Part shown: positions 62,395 through 64,000 of the stretch, one piece after another | Numbering within the stretch: position 1 is the first letter of the stretch | Layout of the letters: each line of letters opens with the position of its first letter | NCBI RefSeq assembly: GCF_013009345.1 | Contig: NZ_JABELE010000008.1 | Location: 1 to 64,000 of the forward strand | From: Acinetobacter geminorum | GTDB lineage: Bacteria > Pseudomonadota > Gammaproteobacteria > Pseudomonadales > Moraxellaceae | Direction: 5' to 3' | Length of the DNA: 64,000 nt | Notes under the pieces: generated by a model | Database searches by the model: none | The model's input: the letters and a program-made list of their open reading frames with translations, nothing else | Told to the model about the DNA's origin: nothing | Made by a program: the position numbers and the translations under genes

Positions 62395-64000
62395 TTAATG
62401 GCACAACCCTCAAGACCTCTTCTAATGTCGTAAGTCCTTCAATCACTTTACGGGCTCCTGCAATTCTTAAAGGTTCTATACCTTCTTTTTTAGTTTGAGT
62501 TCTTAAATCATTTAATGTCACATGACTACTAATAAGGTGTTTAAGCTCAAGACTGACCGGCATAAATTCGTAAATACCGACTCGCCCTTTATAGCCTGTA
62601 TGACGACATTCTTCGCAGCCTACCGCTTGATAAACCGTTTCAGGCATTTCCATAATGTAGTCAAAGGTTAGGTGTTCCCACTCATCCTCATTAATGTGAG
62701 TTTTTTGCTTACAGTGTGGACAAAGCTGGCGGACTAAGCGCTGCGCGAGAACACCTAAAATTGTTGCAGCTGTCAGAAATGGCTGTACACCTAGATCATG
62801 CAAACGAGTCAAACTAGACGGTGCATCATTGGTATGTAAAGTTGATAAAACCAAATGACCTGTTAATGCTGCCTGAATGGCCATATTCGCTGTATCTTGA
62901 TCACGAATTTCCCCAATCATAATAATGTCAGGGTCTTGACGCATAAGCGCACGCACACCGTCTGCAAAGCCTAATTCAATTGCATTATTGACCTGCATTT
63001 GGTTAAAACTAGGCTCTAGCATTTCAATCGGATCTTCAATGGTACATACATTGACCTGCTCGGTTGCAAGCTGCTTTAAAGATGAATATAGCGTGGTCGT
63101 TTTACCAGAGCCTGTGGGTCCCGTGACTAAAATAATACCGTGGCTATTTTTTGTTAATTGTTGCCACTGTTGTAATAAACGCTCTTCAAAACCCAATTGC
63201 TGAAAAGAACGCACCAGCACATCAGGATCAAAAATTCGCATAACCAGTTTTTCACCAAATGCTGTTGGCAAAGTAGATAGGCGTAGTTCGGTTTCTTGCC
63301 CTTTTGGTGTACGTGTTTTTAAGCGACCATCTTGTGGTTTACGCTTTTCCGCTACATTCAAACGCCCTAAAATTTTAATTCGAGAAATCACGGCGGTCAG
63401 TGTATTTGAAGGCATGTTATAAATGGTGTGTAAAACGCCATCAATACGGAACCTAACTTTACCATTATCTTTGCGCGGTTCCATATGAATATCACTGGCA
63501 CTCTGTTCAAATGCGAACTGTAAAATCCAGTCGACCAACTTCACTATATGCTGATCATTCGCATCTGGGTTTTGACTATCGCCAAGCTGCAAAAGTGCTT
63601 CAACATTTTTAGCGTCGCGGTCATGAGCCGCATCTTTTTGAGCCGAGTTTACCGCGCGACTTACCTGATAATATTCTCGCAAATAACGCTGTAACTGTTC
63701 GGGATTAAGCAGTACCCGTTCAATTTTTTTAGGCGCTAGACTTCGTTCGAGATTATTGAGCCAATCTGTTTGAAAGGGCTGATCTGTTCCTATCACGATT
63801 CGGTCAGCATGAATTTCAACAGCTAAAATATGATTGCGAATCGCAAACTCTTGTGACATGACCTGCGTTAAAGCGCTTACATCTGCCTTTAAAGGATCTA
63901 TTACAAATAGTGGTAGCTGAACCCGATCTGCAAACCATAAACACAAGCGGTTTAAACTCAAATGGGCATGTGTATGCTGCTGATCTTTTAAATTAAAATG
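62390..64000 (-). CDS. gspE: Type II secretion ATPase GspE (partial at right edge)
   Basis: At least 523 residues visible, and the frame stays open to the window edge without an ATG, so the N-terminus may lie outside. It is a GspE/PulE-type ATPase powering the type II pseudopilus. Walker A GPTGSGKTTT, Asp box SASDIHMEP, Walker B MIGEIRD and the tetracysteine zinc motif (CPHC...CEEC) are all in order. The TTG at 63961 is one possible start. gspL and gspM are about 37 kb away, which fits the scattered T2SS loci of Acinetobacter. Confidence 0.9.
   Translation of the reverse strand, partial: HFNLKDQQHTHAHLSLNRLCLWFADRVQLPLFVIDPLKADVSALTQVMSQEFAIRNHILAVEIHADRIVIGTDQPFQTDWLNNLERSLAPKKIERVLLNPEQLQRYLREYYQVSRAVNSAQKDAAHDRDAKNVEALLQLGDSQNPDANDQHIVKLVDWILQFAFEQSASDIHMEPRKDNGKVRFRIDGVLHTIYNMPSNTLTAVISRIKILGRLNVAEKRKPQDGRLKTRTPKGQETELRLSTLPTAFGEKLVMRIFDPDVLVRSFQQLGFEERLLQQWQQLTKNSHGIILVTGPTGSGKTTTLYSSLKQLATEQVNVCTIEDPIEMLEPSFNQMQVNNAIELGFADGVRALMRQDPDIIMIGEIRDQDTANMAIQAALTGHLVLSTLHTNDAPSSLTRLHDLGVQPFLTAATILGVLAQRLVRQLCPHCKQKTHINEDEWEHLTFDYIMEMPETVYQAVGCEECRHTGYKGRVGIYEFMPVSLELKHLISSHVTLNDLRTQTKKEGIEPLRIAGARKVIEGLTTLEEVLRVVPLN

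Noticed and set aside
1..64000. CRISPR array, insertion sequence or prophage
   Set aside because: No regularly spaced repeats, transposase, integrase or phage structural gene is seen on either strand.

Overview
The window is ordinary chromosome from an Acinetobacter of the calcoaceticus-baumannii group. The clues are a BlsA-type BLUF photoreceptor, a fused prephenate dehydrogenase/EPSP synthase, scattered type II secretion genes (gspL-gspM here, gspE elsewhere), an A+T-rich base composition, and Acinetobacter-like gene neighbourhoods. I see no prophage, insertion sequence, plasmid gene or CRISPR array. Almost all long open frames match known bacterial families.

Layout. 0-9 kb: DoxX-like protein and SDR, Kef-type antiporter, glutamate carrier GltS, a PhaC-like hydrolase, a 705 bp gene-poor gap, BlsA and a cold-shock gene. 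9-9.5 kb: four tRNA genes, a tandem Leu-Trp duplication. 9.5-24.5 kb: kinase-like and patatin genes, a DUF815 ATPase, tsaD/rpsU/yqeY, a BepA-like protease, a 2-hydroxyacid dehydrogenase, a probable HolD (psi), a degenerate M48 protein, and purF-cvpA-pyrD. 24.5-35 kb: gspLM, sixA, gpsA, rhlB, a second cold-shock gene, rpoH, thiSG and yaaA. 35-42.3 kb: an RNA-repair island. 42.3-64 kb: pepD, tyrA-aroA, pheA, a Fur-controlled esterase, acyl-CoA dehydrogenase, dctA, ybiB, nadK, mrcB with its likely lipoprotein activator, a Nudix-ThiE fusion, hemP, a PmrAB/QseBC-like two-component pair with a BOF-fold partner, and gspE running off the right edge.

The most interesting region is 35.9-42.3 kb. RtcR, a CARF-domain sigma-54 activator, is encoded divergently from ribonuclease Z and faces a sequence at 38739-38754 that fits the sigma-54 consensus. 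This drives rtcB, a small gene broken by a -1 frameshift, a DIP1984-family gene, a 257-bp non-coding spacer, and rtcA. The spacer is unusually G+C-rich. Its ends can pair over about 190 nt (11 bp, an internal loop, then 6 bp), enclosing several local hairpins. This looks like a structured RNA embedded in the repair operon, comparable in position and closing stem to the Y RNAs linked to rtcBA in other bacteria, yet no Ro60/Rsr gene is present here.

Other points worth a second look are a strong terminator with no gene in front of it (7206-7242), a multi-palindrome element (54031-54188), a PmrA-type box in front of the BOF gene, an M48 protein whose zinc motif reads HEFNQ, and two single-base frameshifts that would both be repaired by adding one A to an A run.
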